Below, one piece after another: positions 51,345-62,918 of a stretch of 64,000 bases of DNA; the stretch's first letter is position 1, and each line of letters starts with the position of its first letter. The notes below the pieces were generated by a model. It had not been told where the DNA came from, did no database searches, and was given only the letters and a program-made list of their open reading frames with translations. The stretch is from Utricularia gibba. Its lineage: Eukaryota; Streptophyta; Magnoliopsida; Lamiales; Lentibulariaceae. Position numbers and translations under genes: made by a program. Where the stretch lies: contig CM007989.1 in the NCBI GenBank assembly GCA_002189035.1, forward strand, positions 4,092,001 through 4,156,000, in the 5' to 3' direction.

Positions 51345-52669
51345 AAACAAAACAAAAAACTCCGTGGATTCAAATGACCACCGGAGAAAAAGAGCAAACA
51401 AGTCTGCGCCTGTGGGTGGAGTGAAAGAGAAGGAGAAGAAAGGGACCGTTGACTTTCTGTAGGTCATAAAAACAGACAGCGGAGTTGGAATCAGGGCAGG
51501 GGCAAGTGGGCCCACCGCCTCCTCCAGATATTTCACCCTAATAATCTCCACTTTTAATCTCAAAAATACTTTCCCAATTTTCACAAATTATTTATTTTTC
51601 ACTGAAAAAACCAATAATACATAAAAAATTACCTAATATTTTTTTGTGTTATTATCGATGTATTTATATCGAAATAATGCTTTCGGAATTCTTTTTTCTT
51701 ATTTAATTTTTCCAATTTGATATTTAAAAATAGATGCGTGATAACATATAATATGATATAAAATTTAATATGGACTAATAATTAATACGCTTAATTGGTT
51801 TAGGATGAGATTGAACCCTCAGCACCCTTCGATTGACGCTTCTTCCGTGGGGGCCACCTGTCTATATTTAAATTATGATTAAATTAATAAACATTATAAT
51901 TTAATGAGTAAAAAAAGGAGGATGTGGGGTCCGGGAAGCGACCTCTGGGTCTGAGGTGTCAAAGTTCAGATGACTCTAATGCGGTGGGTCATTGCATTTC
52001 CAACAATTCCTAAACCAATCATGAAAATAGTAATAATAATAGAGGTAATAATTAGGTCTATAGTCCCGTTCTTGCTTAGATATGAAATATTATTTTATAT
52101 TAAATAATGTAGATTAATTATATATTTTTTATATAATGGTATATAACAATAGGAATTCCATATCCTGATTTTGTTATTTAAAATTTTATTTATAATGAAA
52201 AAAAATTCATTATTAAATTGTCTCCTTGAAGTAGATTGATAAAAAAAAAGTTTTAGTAATATTACATAAAAATTTAATTATAACCCTTTTTATCAAACAC
52301 ATGATAAATAATTCTTTTTTAAATAATATTTCCCATAAAATAAAATCATGTTTTTGAAATAACTTATTTTGATATTGATTAATCTCGTTCACACTTAATA
52401 TTGCATAAATTAAAATGTTTTATTAAATAAGTTCTACTATTTATTTTGATATCAAATTAGAATAAGTAATTTCAATTTGGAAAAAGGGTAAAAAGACTTG
52501 TGTATGGTGAGGGCGAGGGTTTTTTTTCTTTTTTCTTTTTTTTTTTAATTGGAGGCGGGGTTGGAGAAGAGGGAGAAGCGTGCCAAGGTTTCAAAACCTA
52601 ATATTCTCTGCGCGGCGGAGGGTTCGGCGATCGGAGATCCACTCATCGACCAATTTCTTGGAAAAGATG
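51345..52669. other. Divergent intergenic region between POL-like and RPF2
   Basis: Leader sequence of the POL-like gene, then AT-rich DNA with no gene. From 52505 a T-rich tract precedes the RPF2 leader. A frame at 52549-52776 covers the RPF2 first exon in another phase. Confidence 0.5.
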
Positions 52670-54115
52670 ATGAAAATCAAGACTCCGACCAAAGCGCGGA
52701 TCCGGAGAGAGCTAGAGAAGCGTGCGCCGAAGCTTGTGAGTCTATAGGGCTTGTGGAAGGTTTTGTACATGTTTGAGATTTTTCTTCTTTGGCCACTAAA
52801 ATTTCGTTGCTGCGATATTGAAGGAGGAAACAGGGAAGAAGACTCTTATTCTTCACGGAACTAAAACAAGTGGTGTCCTGAATTCAGTTTTGACGGAAAT
52901 TTATCACCTGAAGAAAGGCAATGCTATAAAATACTCGCGGAAAAATGAGAACATTAAGCCTTTTGAGAGCGGCGGTGAAACTTCTCTGGAGTTCTTTTCT
53001 CTGAAGACGGATTGCAGCCTGTTTGTGGTATGTTGTCTTGCGTTTTCATGGTCTGTTCTATGCAGTCGACTAGAGAAAGAATCCTTGTAAACCATAACGT
53101 GAAGCTATTTGTGTCGTAGTTTTCTAGCACTTAATGAAGATGATTAACTGCTAGACTTAGGTTTGGAATGCCATAGCACGGCAACCGTGATTTTGATATT
53201 CTGTTTTTCCTTCATGCAGTACGGGTCTCACTCAAAGAAGCGGCCAAATAATCTTGTTATTGGACGAACATTTGATCATCATGTGTATGATATTGTTGAG
53301 GTTGGGGTTGAAAACTTTAGAAGCATGGAAACTTTTTCTTACGACAAAAAGTTTGCTCCTCAAGTCGGGTCTAAACCATTTTTTGTGTTCGTTGGGGAGC
53401 ATTTCGATAGTGTAGATGAGCTAAAGCACTTGAGAGAAATATTGTTGGAACTTTTTCATGGGGAGGTAAGCATTGGTCATTGATCCACCTCCTCCTCCAT
53501 ATTTTCTGTGTATCAAGTTTTTTCTTTCATTCTTTGTAGGTTGTTTCTAACTTGAACTTGGCCGGACTTGACCGTGTATATGTGTGCGCAGCGGTTTCTC
53601 AAAACAGAGTTTTTTTCTCTCATTGTGCACTTCATCTCAAGAAATCAGGAACCTTAGTCCCAAAAATAGAGCTGGTTGAAGTAGGGCCTTCCATGGACAT
53701 GGTTCTTCGAAGGAACCGTCGTCCCAATGATGGTCTAAGAAAAGAAGCAATGAAAATTGCTCCAGAATTAGCAAAGAAAAAGGTTTGTCTAGCTGATTGT
53801 CTGCCCTGAAGACCCTTTTGTTCACACAATTAATTTTTGTGCTCCTGCTTTATCCTCATTCAGGAGAAAAATGTTGTCAAGGATGCCCTGTTTGGTAAAA
53901 TCGGAAAGATATACATTCCTGACCAGAAGGTAACCTCCGATTCAATTCAATCTATCTTTCATTTCATCTTCTTCCTAAAACCTCGTTGCGTGTAGGTTGG
54001 TAGTGCACCCCATGAGAACAAAGCGAAGGGAGTGAAGAGGGAGCGACGGGAGGCAAAGGTTAAAGGGAATGATGCCCCTCAGAAGAAGCAGAAGCAAAAG
54101 CAAGATGGTGAATGA
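52670..54115 (+). CDS. RPF2: Ribosome production factor 2 homologue (Brix domain)
   Basis: Six exons (52670-52735, 52824-53027, 53220-53465, 53540-53782, 53864-53929, 53996-54115), every junction in phase 0, give 314 residues. The start MKIKTPTKARIRRELEKRAP is the conserved N terminus of RPF2. The Brix domain follows (KTLILHGTKTSGVLNSVL, SLEFFSLKTDCSLFVYGSHSKKRPNN, DIVEVGVENF, KPFFVFVGEHFD, VELVEVGPSMDMVLRRNR). The tail is Lys/Arg-rich and suits the nucleolus. In yeast, Rpf2 with Rrs1 brings the 5S RNP (5S rRNA, RPL5, RPL11) into pre-60S particles. The start was chosen in a frame different from the longer upstream ORF because only this frame continues the family N terminus. Confidence 0.94.
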
Positions 54116-54194
54116 ATTCACTGCCTGCACTCGTGGGCTTTTTTGTGTTGTTTTAGTTTATCAGTCACCACCTTCTTACTATAAGCTGCATGTT

Positions 54195-54330
54195 TATCTT
54201 CACCGGTTTTCCCCTGAGCCCACCGCAGATTCTGCGTTTCCTCTGATTTGATTCTTGTAAGCAAAAACCAGTGGTGATGGTGAATTGATTCATTTTTGGG
54301 ATCCAGTTGTTCTGAATCGCTCTGCACCTC
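54195..54330 (-). pseudogene. Fragment of a POL-like PP2C gene
   Basis: About 130 bases match 50567-50705, inside exon 1 of the POL-like gene 3.5 kb away, in the same orientation. Shared words include CTTCACCGG-TTTCCCCTGAGCCCAC-GCAGATTCTG and AAGCAAAAACCAGTGGTGATGGTGAA. On the minus strand it reads ETQNLRWAQGKTGED, compared with [15 protein letters not shown] in the parent. A run of GTC codons (Asp repeat) is missing. It lies in the 3' region of RPF2 and has no further PP2C sequence on either side. Confidence 0.8.
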
Positions 54331-55008
54331 CTCCAATAAGTAATTTAATGAAAATAGTCTCTATCTTTTTCTTTAAAAGATAATGGATTATTATAAAAAA
54401 AAAATCCTAATTTTTATCTCAAATTTTGTCACACTAATGTAAAGTTTTGGAGATTAGTAACAATATATCACATTATTTATAGATAACAGAGGAAAATCAT
54501 TTATATAAAGAGATTATTCTAATCTTATATAAGATTTTTTTTTCAAAATAAAAAAATACAACATCATGAAAATTGAGTTAACAAAACAAACAATAAAATT
54601 GAAACTAAAATATAGAGTTTCATTATGAGAACAAATTTTGGTATTTTAGGAAAAAAATGATGGTATATATTGTCAATTATATGCAAATTAAAATAACATG
54701 GAAAACTAATTTTACCAAATAAATATATACTAAAAATATCACTTCCAAATAATGCAGATTAAAAATGTGACTTGGGGAACTTTTGATGCTGAAATCCCAA
54801 TAATATATCGGCTAGATGAATGACAACCAACTCCGTTTTAAACTGTCTTTTTCCATTTTCTTTACACACAGTCGACATTGATGCTTCAAACGTAAACAAG
54901 GGAGTTTCAGACAGGCGTCAAATGAAGAAGCATGTGATGCAAACCTACAGACATATAGAAGAACGGCAAGGAAGGGAGCACATGGCGACCAGCAGCGCTT
55001 ACAGCGGC
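54331..55008. other. Intergenic, AT-rich then 3' region of CXIP4
   Basis: 54340-54830 is AT-rich with no gene. 54870-55008 is GC-richer and probably the 3' UTR of the CXIP4 gene. Confidence 0.5.
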
Positions 55009-55968
<960 letters not shown>

Positions 55969-56830
55969 TCAAATACCTGAATACATGAAAACAGCCTAAA
56001 GTTAGAGGACTTCCAGTACATAATCACCATGGAAAATGCAACACTACGGATATCCTAGACAATAGTACTACAACAATATAGACTATCTTAGCAATAGTAA
56101 AAGCAGAAAAACCACAAGATAACGTGTTCCAAGATAAAAGCTTGCAAGAACCATTTTTTTCGATTTCATCACAACGATGAAATAGAACACTCGAAACACG
56201 AGCCGATGCTGGAATAACAAGAAAAGTGAAAATTCCAATGACAATGAAAACACAATTTAGGGTTATTCATATGCCAATCGACTCTATAGGCAAATTTTAC
56301 ATGAAAGCATTTTGTAAGGCTTCAATACGCACCGACCAAAGCGTATCTACACTCATATGTGAGATCTTTATGAAATAGGGTTACTCTCTCAAAAAGTCAT
56401 TCACTAATTCACGAAACACCAAATCTAAAACAGACTATAAAAGAAAAATACAAGAATCCCACATCTAGACACACATGGCCAAAAATCCTCATTCTATCGC
56501 TCAAAAGGAAAGACAACGAGGACTACAGAACACAACATTGGTTACAATAAACCCAACCGAAAGGGGGCTTTTGTCCGTACCTTACCACAATCGAAATTGG
56601 AAAATTCAGTCGTTAGAAGCCTCCGCCCTCGTGGTTGCCCTTCTCCACTCTCGTTGACGCGGCGGTCTTCTAACCTCCGATTATCGAAGAAACCTCCGAC
56701 CGCAACTCGAACTCAAACCCGCGTCGTCCTCCTGCTGGCCTTTATTATTATTTATATACAATTTATAAGCGATTTTGGACCGATTAATTTAATTTAATAT
56801 AAAACAATTATATTGGCCTGCAATTGCTTA

Positions 56831-56865
56831 GGCCCATAGAAATAGCCCAATATTGAATAAGCCCA
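56831..56865 (-). promoter_or_regulatory. Site II cluster upstream of CXIP4
   Basis: GGCCCA at 56831, AGCCCA at 56844 and AGCCCA at 56860: three site II-type elements within 35 bases, just upstream of the inferred CXIP4 5' leader. They also lie close to the 3' end of the TBL gene. Confidence 0.45.
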
Positions 56866-56952
56866 TTAAGACATCAGAAATGAAAGATCATGAAACAATT
56901 GCTTCCCCTTCCCTTTCCATATTCATCAGGGAACCTAAAGAGAAGAAGGCTG

Positions 56953-58705
56953 CTACTGTAAGAAGAAGAGCGCCGTGTAGAAAAGCTGGTTCCACGTGTC
57001 CGGTAGTCCCGGTAGGCACCAATGGCTGCAATCAGCCGAGCGATCTGGGTTCGCCCGTTGCTCCGGCGTCAGGTCCCCGCTGTAGATGGAGGGGTGCGCA
57101 TCTTTTCTCATGGAGGAAAGCAGGGTGATGTCTAGAAGAAAGGGTGGCTTTCTCATGGAGCTGACAACTCCCTGCACCACCTTCATCTGGTTCACGTTGG
57201 CCCCCAGGTACCCTGATGATGCTGCAGGCTGTCTTTCCCCGTAGCAAGTCCTCGACGTCCGTGTCACGCTGAGAGGAACACAAAATGCACTTTCATCGCC
57301 ATGTTACAATGGAATCCAAACAAGCATCTGTAGGTAAGCTAGCAACAGGGTGAATCGATAATTATCCAATCATACTCATCTTGACTCCAATTCATTTAGA
57401 GATGAATCATGGCGGTCAAATGTGAAACGCTACCATAGATTCAGCCTCTACGAGTATAATGCAATACTACCATTAATGGTCTAGCAGCTACTTGTTCGTA
57501 ACCTTTCTTCCCTAACTGACATTTGGGATCTCTACATGTTCCTTAAGTCTACTGAGTTTCATAGTATAAGCAGAAATATCAAGATGATGCAGGTGATTGA
57601 TGTGTATTTTTGTGTGAAGGAACGAATGCATACATGTAGTGTGCAGGGGAGATGCCTTGAAAGAAGAGTCTTGTTCTTGTGGTGTCAATGTTGGAATCGA
57701 CCCAAGCAGCCCATGTCCTCATTCCTAGCTCCATTGCGGTAGTTCTCTCCATATCTTCGTATTGCCTACCGCCTGCTGCCATGTAATCCCACCTGCCACA
57801 AGAAAGAAAAGGAATCAGTTTGAATGGTGAACGAGAATCAGCGAATGGACTCGGATGTACCCTTTTAAGGCTCCAGTGTGAGTCCACCAATGGCCAGTGT
57901 TGAAAGAGAGTACATCAACGCCAGTCCACGCGTTTCCATTGCCTCGAATTTCATCCAATCTCAGCACCCTTTTCCCCTCCACGGTGTCGATATCCACCAA
58001 ATATGGTGCCCTGTAAAATGACACCGTCACCCCATAATCCTGCTCAACAGACAGAATCCCAGAGTCATTGTTCGTCTCACAAACTAAAGATTTTTAATGG
58101 GTTCTGGAAACTAACCAAGAATTTGAAGGATGAGAGTGGATCCCCTCCAATGAACTGTGTGGAAGAAGATGGTGAAATCCCAGACGAAATCATGCAAATC
58201 AAGGATTCCCACTGGTTCCTCCCCAACGAATCACCCACAAACATTATCGTCTTCCCTCTCATTCTCGTCACAAAATCACCACCATCAAACCTTTCCGTAC
58301 ACGAGAAGCAAGAATCAAATCAAAATGAACAACAACAACAAAAGAAAAGGCTCAGACATCCCAGAGCTTCACTCACTTGGGAATTTGGCAACTCGCCGGT
58401 TGCCACCGATACTTGAGATAACCCGTGTCCGGCCTTCCGTACAGTACGCAGTTGAATTCCGGGTCGATTGCAGGGCAAGTGTAAGGATAGAGAGGGTAGC
58501 TCTCGTCCAACACCCAACTCCCGGCAAACAGATTGCAAGAAGTGTTGCTGTTTGGCTGGACAAATGGCTTGGGATTGCGGCCACGGTAGTGGCTCCGGAG
58601 TCCAACGAAGACAGCATCTGAAAATGTAATGCTGATGTCGCTGAGCAGAAGAAAACAACAAAATGAGATAGCTGTAAAGGTGAAGAGAAAAGGGAGCACA
58701 GCCAT
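56953..58705 (-). CDS. Trichome birefringence-like (TBL/DUF231) protein, probable polysaccharide O-acetyltransferase
   Basis: Five exons, 58705-58377, 58290-58116, 58039-57861, 57792-57634 and 57268-56953, sum to 1158 bases (385 residues). [20 protein letters not shown] is a signal or anchor helix. The TBL/PMR5 N domain follows with conserved Cys ([35 protein letters not shown]). The GDS block is [15 protein letters not shown], and the C-terminal block is [15 protein letters not shown], the Asp-His pair of the acyltransferase triad. TBL proteins act in the Golgi, adding acetyl groups to cell-wall polymers such as xylan or pectin. The substrate cannot be told from sequence. The exon 4/5 junction ([14 protein letters not shown]) keeps phase but lacks the usual Trp-Gly before the TCYGE block, so that junction is the least certain. 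Confidence 0.9.
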
Positions 58706-58829
58706 AGGAATGTGAATGTGGAGGGGAGAGAAATGGGAAATGGAGGTACACTTTGGATACTTTCAAAAGATGTGTGTTCCGTGGTGGGTGTTTTGCATGT
58801 GATGCCTCTGCTCCTCCTCATTCATGTGG

Positions 58830-60112
58830 AGTCATCATCAACAGAAGCTCCACTCCCACCGCCGACTTTGGGCCGCAGACATGGGCTAATGTCGTCTAAA
58901 TCAAACGCCCCTCCAACAATTCAAAGTCCATTGGGATCCACGAAGAATTTGTACCGCACCACTCATCCATTTTTAAAAACAATAATTTATTACTCATTAT
59001 TATCAAATAATTCTACATATAATATGTCACGACCCGTCTATTTGTACGATATTATATAGTTTGATAATCTAATCACTACAGTTATACGTTCTTCACTTTT
59101 GAAGAAAAAAACCTCGTATAAAATTAAAAAAAATTATCTATCTAAACAAATCATTTATTTCATCTATCTCCAATGTAGTATATTGTAATCAATCTTACAT
59201 GATATTATGTTATAAAAAAAGTTTTTATAAAAAAACAAAAAATAACAGATTAATATTTTATTTCTAAAAATATTAGATATAACTAACAATAATGTAATTG
59301 TTATAATACTACTAAAATTATTGAAACTCTATAGGTTGATCATGAGAAGTTCACTAAACTTTGTAATTACCAACATGTTATGTTTTTTATTTGAAAAATA
59401 TAACATATCTCAATCATAATTGTTGAATTTTCGGGTTATGGATATGATAAGATCTATTGTATCAAGTTATGACGTAGGTGTTTTGTTTAATGTCAATTAC
59501 AAAAATAAGGAGAGATGAAGATTTTTTACGTGGAAACCATTGGAAAAACGGAAAAATCATGGAACTACCGGAAAAATGATTTTCATGGACAGGGGAGGGA
59601 GGGGGGGGGGGGAGAAAATACTAGTTAGGAGCCTAGAAGTTCTACACTATTCTCTTCAGAATTTCTCATACTTATAGAAGAAGTCAATTTAATAGAATTT
59701 TGAATTCTGTAGATGTTGGGTGCTTTTCATGCTTGCAATATATATTGTGCTTCTTGTTTTTTAGATAACCATCGACTGCTCTACCATAATTCGACCACTT
59801 TTCAGATTATGCAAAACGGACTTTTGGCCACTTTTTAGGAATCGATTAACCAATTCCGATTTATACCATATCAATAACTAAATCATAATTTAATTATAAT
59901 TTATTTTAAAATATACCATATATCAGTCATGATTAGATCGTCATTTCTTTTAATTTTTAAAATATTTAAATTCCAATTATCTCAATTTTTTAAACCCTGG
60001 AAATTCCATAAACTGGACCCAAATACCAAAAACGAAATATTCGTCTGACCAAACGGAATGCAACACCTGTTAATGCTTACTGAACATCCATATGTGCGTG
60101 CATCAGTAGTCG
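58830..60112. other. Intergenic AT-rich stretch
   Basis: No gene is recognised. It contains a G-rich tract (about 59592-59613) and no XH domain for the XS gene that ends at 60113. Confidence 0.5.
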
Positions 60113-60913
60113 TTAGAGTTCTCTACTACCACCGCCACTTTCGAGCTCGGAGATACGCATCCGCAGCATGTTGATGGTGTTAGTCAGGTCATCTATTAAC
60201 AGCTTGTTTTTGCGCCTCTCATCGGCTTCCACTTGGCTCACAGACTTCAAGTCTCCATTTTTCTGGAGAAACTCTCCTAGCACACCCTCAGTATTGTAGT
60301 CATCTTCCTTGGCAACCCAGCCGTGCAATGCTGTGGTGTTATCCAAGAGATAATCCTTCTTTCCATGGCAATTTATTTGAAGCTCCCTTTCGAACATGAT
60401 TGCAGTGTAGAATCCAGACCAGTCTCTCTTGAATTCAACGATGGCATAACCAGTGTGGGGGAGAAGACGAACTCTGGTGCTGTGGAATCCTTTCTTGGAA
60501 AGACTGTTCTTGATACTAGAGCAACTGTTGTCAGCATGAGCATTTGCAAGGATACCCATCCAAGGATATATAAACACCTCATTCAGAAAGTCATCGTTGA
60601 TCGTTAAACATGAGAGCTCTGATGATAAACTTGCTCGGATGTCATTCTTTAGAAAACGGACAAGACCCAAATGCCTGCCGGTGTGCTTGATATTCCCATT
60701 ATATGAACCCCTACCCAGATCAGAAGCATGCTGGAGGAGGTCTTTAAACACATAGAAAACCTTCTTTTTCCCTGGGCAATAAGGGCACCTATACATATCA
60801 TCCGAGAACTTCACCATCCTGGAGTCCAGCCTCAGTTGATCGTAGCACCTATCAACATATTCATCTAGTTCTGACTCACTCACGTCGGTTTCTCCTTCGC
60901 ACGAATCCGACAT
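60113..60913 (-). CDS. XS-domain protein, IDN2/FDM-like but short (no XH domain)
   Basis: A single open frame starts at MSDSCEGETDVSESELDEYV, the acidic start typical of IDN2/FDM proteins; an in-frame upstream Met gives 16 more residues. It encodes 266 residues. The zf-XS zinc finger (CPYCPGKKKVFYVFKDLLQH with later His) is at residues 43-80, and the XS domain is at about 125-225 (VFIYPWMGIL, STRVRLLPHTGYAIVEF, WSGFYTAIMFER, GKKDYLLDN, LHGWVAKEDDYN). The start of a coiled coil follows (ADERRKNKLLIDDLTNTINML), then a stop. IDN2 and FDM proteins bind double-stranded RNA with XS and dimerise with coiled coil plus XH in RNA-directed DNA methylation. Here coiled coil and XH are cut away. This could be a truncated paralogue or a short natural form. 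Confidence 0.88.
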   Translation of the reverse strand: MSDSCEGETDVSESELDEYVDRCYDQLRLDSRMVKFSDDMYRCPYCPGKKKVFYVFKDLLQHASDLGRGSYNGNIKHTGRHLGLVRFLKNDIRASLSSELSCLTINDDFLNEVFIYPWMGILANAHADNSCSSIKNSLSKKGFHSTRVRLLPHTGYAIVEFKRDWSGFYTAIMFERELQINCHGKKDYLLDNTTALHGWVAKEDDYNTEGVLGEFLQKNGDLKSVSQVEADERRKNKLLIDDLTNTINMLRMRISELESGGGSREL

Positions 60914-61374
60914 CTTTCTAGAGTTCCTGGGTAAAGGCAATGACTTGGATGTCAAACGCAAACTAGATATCCTTCATTCTCTTGTCAAAGCAACATCCAT
61001 CAAGGGCACAGGAAAGAGAGAACAAGAGAAAACCCCTTGGTACATTGTCAGAAAAAAACCTAAGAATTACACATGGACATTAAAAGACATATAGTAGCCT
61101 GCACTCAAAGTAACAACACTCAAAACCCAGAGGTGACAGCAAGTAAAAAAGCTGAAAAATCGAGAGACAACAGATACACAAACAAACCCATCACATACGC
61201 AAGATACACCATGAAAGTAGTGTAAATGAGCATCTGTGAGCTTTTCAAAACTCAGTTTTTGCGGAGTTATAAAACTCACCGGTTGAATTCACCGCGCAGA
61301 GAGGGGAACCGAAGTTAGGGCGTTTCACTGCAGGCTAAATGCAAAAGGCCATTTTTGTTCCTCAGTAGGAATTT

Positions 61375-61475
61375 CATTGGGCTTTTCGCTCCGGCCTGAA
61401 ACCCAAATGTTTGCCACGTCAATAACCAATCTGATAGGCCTCAGTACTCATACTGCGAGCCCATGTAAGGCCCAT
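61375..61475. promoter_or_regulatory. Candidate bidirectional promoter with site II motifs
   Basis: The XS gene (minus) and the PPTase gene (plus) diverge here. The first inferred XS leader sequence is about 61270-61320 and the PPTase ATG is at 61556. TGGGCT (61378), AGCCCA (61458) and GGCCCA (61469) lie between them. Confidence 0.45.
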
Positions 61476-61555
61476 GGGAGTTCCGTTTTGGTCTTCTCAA
61501 GACAGCGGGAGGAGAGAATCAATGGGGGTTTGTCTGGAACCTGAAATTATAGGAA

Positions 61556-62918
61556 ATGGAGTTCGAAAATGGCGTGCAGAGGTGGGTGGTTGAAATTTCA
61601 AAATGGAAACCTTCTGATAAAGATTTCAACATGGCTGTGGCTTTGCTTCCCCGCCATGAACATCACAGCATCACCAGGTTCCTTAACTTCTCGAGCTGTT
61701 TCTGCACAAATTCCTTGAATTCCCGAGAGTAGTATTTGCTGGAGCAATTTCTTTCTCATTGTCTGTTTACTGTCGTGATTAGGTTTGTGAAATTAGAGGA
61801 CAGAAAGCGGGCAGTTATAAGTCGAATGCTTCAGTACGCCCTCGTGCTCCGAGTATTGAATTTGCCATTTGAAGATATTGTAATCAGAAGAACTCCTCAG
61901 GGGAAACCCTTTTTGGTATCACTGCAGCATCAGACCTTGATCTTATGTTCTGTTTGGATTTGCACAATTCTCCCCTGTTATCTTCTACGCTTGATAGGTA
62001 TGTGATTGCATGAAGGTGGGGTTCCCGAACTTTAATTTTAACGTGTCTCATCAGGGAGATTATGTTGGAATAGCATCCGAACCTTTCTGCCTCGTGGGTT
62101 TGGACATTGTTTCTTACTCAATTCCTGTTAATCAAACCGTTGAACAATTCCTTCAGAATCTGTCTTCATACTTCTCTCACTTAGAATGGTGCAATATCTT
62201 GAATGCTCGTTCTGATGAGGAAAAGCTGAAAACTTTCTACAGGTTATTGAATCTCTGCATTGCAACTCTTTTCTTCTGGAAAAACCATGCTCTTCGGAGT
62301 TGATTGTTAACAGCAAGTGATATGTTTCTGTTGCAGATAGCTTATTTATTTCATCACACTTACAGGAGTATCAGAATGTGGAACCGTAGCTCTCTTTTGT
62401 TTCGTTCCCTGGTGTTGGTTAACCATAAGGTCATCACTGACTCAGGTATTGGAGCCTGAAGGAAGCTTTCGTGAAGGCCGTTGGTACTGGAGTAGGCTCC
62501 AAGCTGGATTCCATTGAGTTTCATCACTCATCCTGGAACAAGATCTCAGTCAGAGTTGCGGGACAAGATTTAAGTGACTGGAAGTTTTGGACTTTGGATT
62601 TGGACCAACATCATGGGGTAAGTCCTCCCTTCTGCACTTCTTTTGTTGCATCTTCTTCATGGATTCTGAAACGCACTTGTGTCCCTTCGTTGCGAACAAC
62701 CACAAACTATTCTTCTGACGTGAAATGTGCTTTAGATGTCGATAGCTCGGGGTAACCCAAAGCTCGCCGATTCAAACCAGTTGAGACGAGAAGAATCTGA
62801 TAACGAGGAGTACAACACCTGGCTGAATCTTCCAAATGGAAGTTTGAAGTTTCTGGCTGTAGAGGATCTTATTGAGATAATGAGGAGCACTGGAGGCACC
62901 ACTCTCCCACATGCATGA
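61556..62918 (+). CDS. Sfp-type 4'-phosphopantetheinyl transferase
   Basis: Exons 61556-61677, 61783-61915, 62016-62242, 62446-62617 and 62736-62918 join exactly to 278 residues. N-terminal half: VVEISKWKPSDKDFNMAVAL, RKRAVISRML and VIRRTPQGKPFL. The C-terminal half has the family's catalytic motifs: FNFNVSHQGDYVGIA, VGLDIVS (Mg/CoA-binding Asp) and YWSLKEAFVKAVGTG (the KEAxxK motif). The enzyme moves the phosphopantetheine arm of CoA onto a serine of acyl-carrier-type proteins. In plants the single broad-range Sfp-type enzymes probably serve organellar acyl carrier proteins or aminoadipate-type enzymes. The link between exons 2 and 3 (FL-VGFPNF) is shorter than usual and could be mis-set. 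Confidence 0.9.

Noticed and set aside
51342-51584. Upstream extension of the POL-like PP2C frame
   Set aside because: MGNGVGKL at 51341 is the conserved, lipid-modified start of the family; the extension is leader sequence that happens to stay open.
52549-52776. 75-residue open frame overlapping RPF2 exon 1
   Set aside because: It is out of phase with the conserved MKIKTPTKARIRRELEKRAP start, which continues into the Brix exons.
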